A stretch of 64,000 nt of DNA from Sphagnum compactum (Eukaryota > Bryophyta > Sphagnopsida > Sphagnales): positions 16,801,579 through 16,865,578 of the forward strand of contig OZ234500.1 in NCBI GenBank assembly GCA_965153455.1, written 5' to 3'. Position 1 is the stretch's first letter; the number at the start of each line of letters is the position of its first letter. Below the pieces are notes generated by a model. The model worked only from the letters and a program-made list of their open reading frames with translations, made no database searches and was not told where the DNA came from. Position numbers and translations under genes: made by a program. Positions 62,780-64,000 of this stretch are shown here, piece by piece.

Positions 62780-63849
62780 CAGCCTCACCACTGAGTTATC
62801 CATACACATTACTGCCTTGGCTTGCGCCCATGGATTCTGATGACTGACATAAGGCTGCAGTTTCTGCAACATGGGCTCAGGAGAAACTGATGTTGTCATG
62901 CCTGTGAGAGTTCTCTCTGCTTCCTCACACACAAAATGGTCATCCTGGGATGCCTTCAACAGAAGCTGAAGCAACTGCAAAGACACTGACCATTTATCAG
63001 ATCTAAATACAATCAGGGCACAGCTATAATGGAGCATTTGAAACCTCGAATTAACAGGTCCTAGCTTTCAAACAGAAAGACTCCAAGAAGATATTTTGAG
63101 CTGAGTCCAATCCTGTCACAGACATGAGATTGCAAGAGGACCAGATATTAGGTGACAAATTAGATGGTAGCACCTTACTGCTGGAGTGTAACAAAAGCAA
63201 ACCCTGTACCAATGTTTGCTACAATGGTTTTTAGCTACTACAGGTGACATCATGGTGAAATCTTGGGCAATTGGTCCAGGCCATATATTCTCTCGTGCAC
63301 AATGAGCTCGATGTTCATGATGGAAACAGAAGATTGTACCAGTGGATTCAACAAATCAAGGAGCTGATCTTGGGTAGTGCAGGAACATGTCTGTTGATGT
63401 CATGAGTGCTGTCTTCCACAAAGCACTTCTTGGGATTTTCAGACTTGATAACCAAAGCCACCACTGTATCTTTGTTCCAATCATATATCAGAGAGTATGT
63501 CAGGCACTGTTTTTTTGACAAGAATAAAGTTGAACACTAGATGAGCTTCTGAATAATGCTTGCAACTGCACAATCTTACCATCTATTCTTATGAATTTAG
63601 CTTCAAACACACTCACAGTTCAGAGTACTGTAAACAGTTATTTGTGCATCTTCCATCCAAACAAGGACACTCTACTCCTTTCCCCACTAGCAGTTGGATA
63701 CAGAACTAGATTGACATGGTGTGCGCATACAGGATAGCAACCAACAAATCCATATGAAAAATTGATAGGTGTTGAGTACGATTCAATGTTTCAAGGCTCA
63801 CGGACCACAAGCCATTCCTTTGAATCCAGTCTTTCCAGCAGCATCTGCC
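62780..63849 (-). pseudogene. CLASP/TOG-like ARM-repeat protein, broken
   Basis: Three minus-strand pieces follow family order. First, MLLERLDSKEWLVVREP then, after stop and shift, LSIFHMDLLVAILYAHTMS (63849-63712). Second, DTVVALVIKS, shift, PRSALWKTALMTSTDMFLHY, shift, DQLLDLLNPLVQ (63470-63334). Third, an intact 65-codon exon (62974-62780) with good acceptor and GCTG|GTATGT donor reading LLQLLLKASQDDHFVCEEAE to VSPEPMLQKLQPYVSHQNPW. Plant relatives are small CLASP N-terminal/TOG-domain proteins thought to bind microtubules. Several frameshifts and a stop in the first two pieces show it is not functional. The C-terminal piece is on plus at 61585. Confidence 0.72.
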
Positions 63850-64000
63850 ATTGAAGAGTCATTACATGGCTAGTCTGACCATGTTCCTTCAAAAGGCTGG
63901 TAGATGGAGCAACATCCAGTTAGGACATGGCCTAGTTTTCCAACAACTCTATCCTAATTCTTGTAGATCATGGTGTACAATGATGAAACCTTGGCAAACT
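63850..64000. other. Window end, no gene recognised
   Basis: An N-terminal exon of the TOG-like pseudogene would be expected here or beyond the window, but no family similarity was seen on the minus strand. Confidence 0.3.

Overview
This is eukaryotic nuclear DNA from a land plant. The evidence is plant gene families (a tetratricopeptide thioredoxin-like TTL protein and a TRM/LONGIFOLIA-type protein), many-exon genes with GT-AG introns, TTTAGGG-type telomeric motifs, MITE-like elements and decayed Ty3/gypsy elements. The plant group cannot be fixed from the sequence alone. No bacterial operon, CRISPR array, rRNA gene or confident tRNA gene was seen.

Layout. (1) 1-12.6 kb holds two convergent genes. 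A TTL-type TPR/thioredoxin-fold gene lies on + (5' end outside the window, stop at 4609). A TRM/LONGIFOLIA-like gene lies on - (12603 to 6401). Exon phases close exactly for both: 670 residues present for the first, 1386 for the second. (2) 12.6-18.6 kb is promoter-side and intergenic sequence with degenerate repeats. (3) 18.6-45.4 kb is an AT-rich repeat desert. It contains a decayed Ty3/gypsy element (20.8-23.75 kb), a second gypsy remnant (32.7-34.0 kb), two MITE copies, two of three copies of an undescribed ~310 bp repeat, a telomere-motif inverted repeat and an orphan exon-like block. (4) 46.1-47.7 kb holds fragments of a plant fatty acid amide hydrolase-type amidase on -. (5) 48.3-53.97 kb is a complete 13-exon RFT1 gene on + (535 aa, one GC-AG intron). 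(6) 58.8-59.4 kb encodes an unrecognised four-helix membrane protein on +. (7) 61.6-63.85 kb holds pieces of a broken CLASP/TOG-type ARM-repeat gene, with the 3' piece in the opposite orientation to the other exons.

The genes do not form a pathway. TTL proteins act as scaffolds in hormone and stress signalling, TRM proteins in microtubule array and cell-shape control, and RFT1 in ER N-glycosylation; they are ordinary neighbours. I found no convincing new multi-gene system. The more interesting items are rearrangements (inverted integrase segment, split TOG pseudogene), RNA-foldback candidates (60.05-60.15 kb, 43.8-43.9 kb) and repeat families that apparently lack a recognised coding partner. 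Gene boundaries were derived by hand from reading frame, splice dinucleotides and family similarity, without alignment software.
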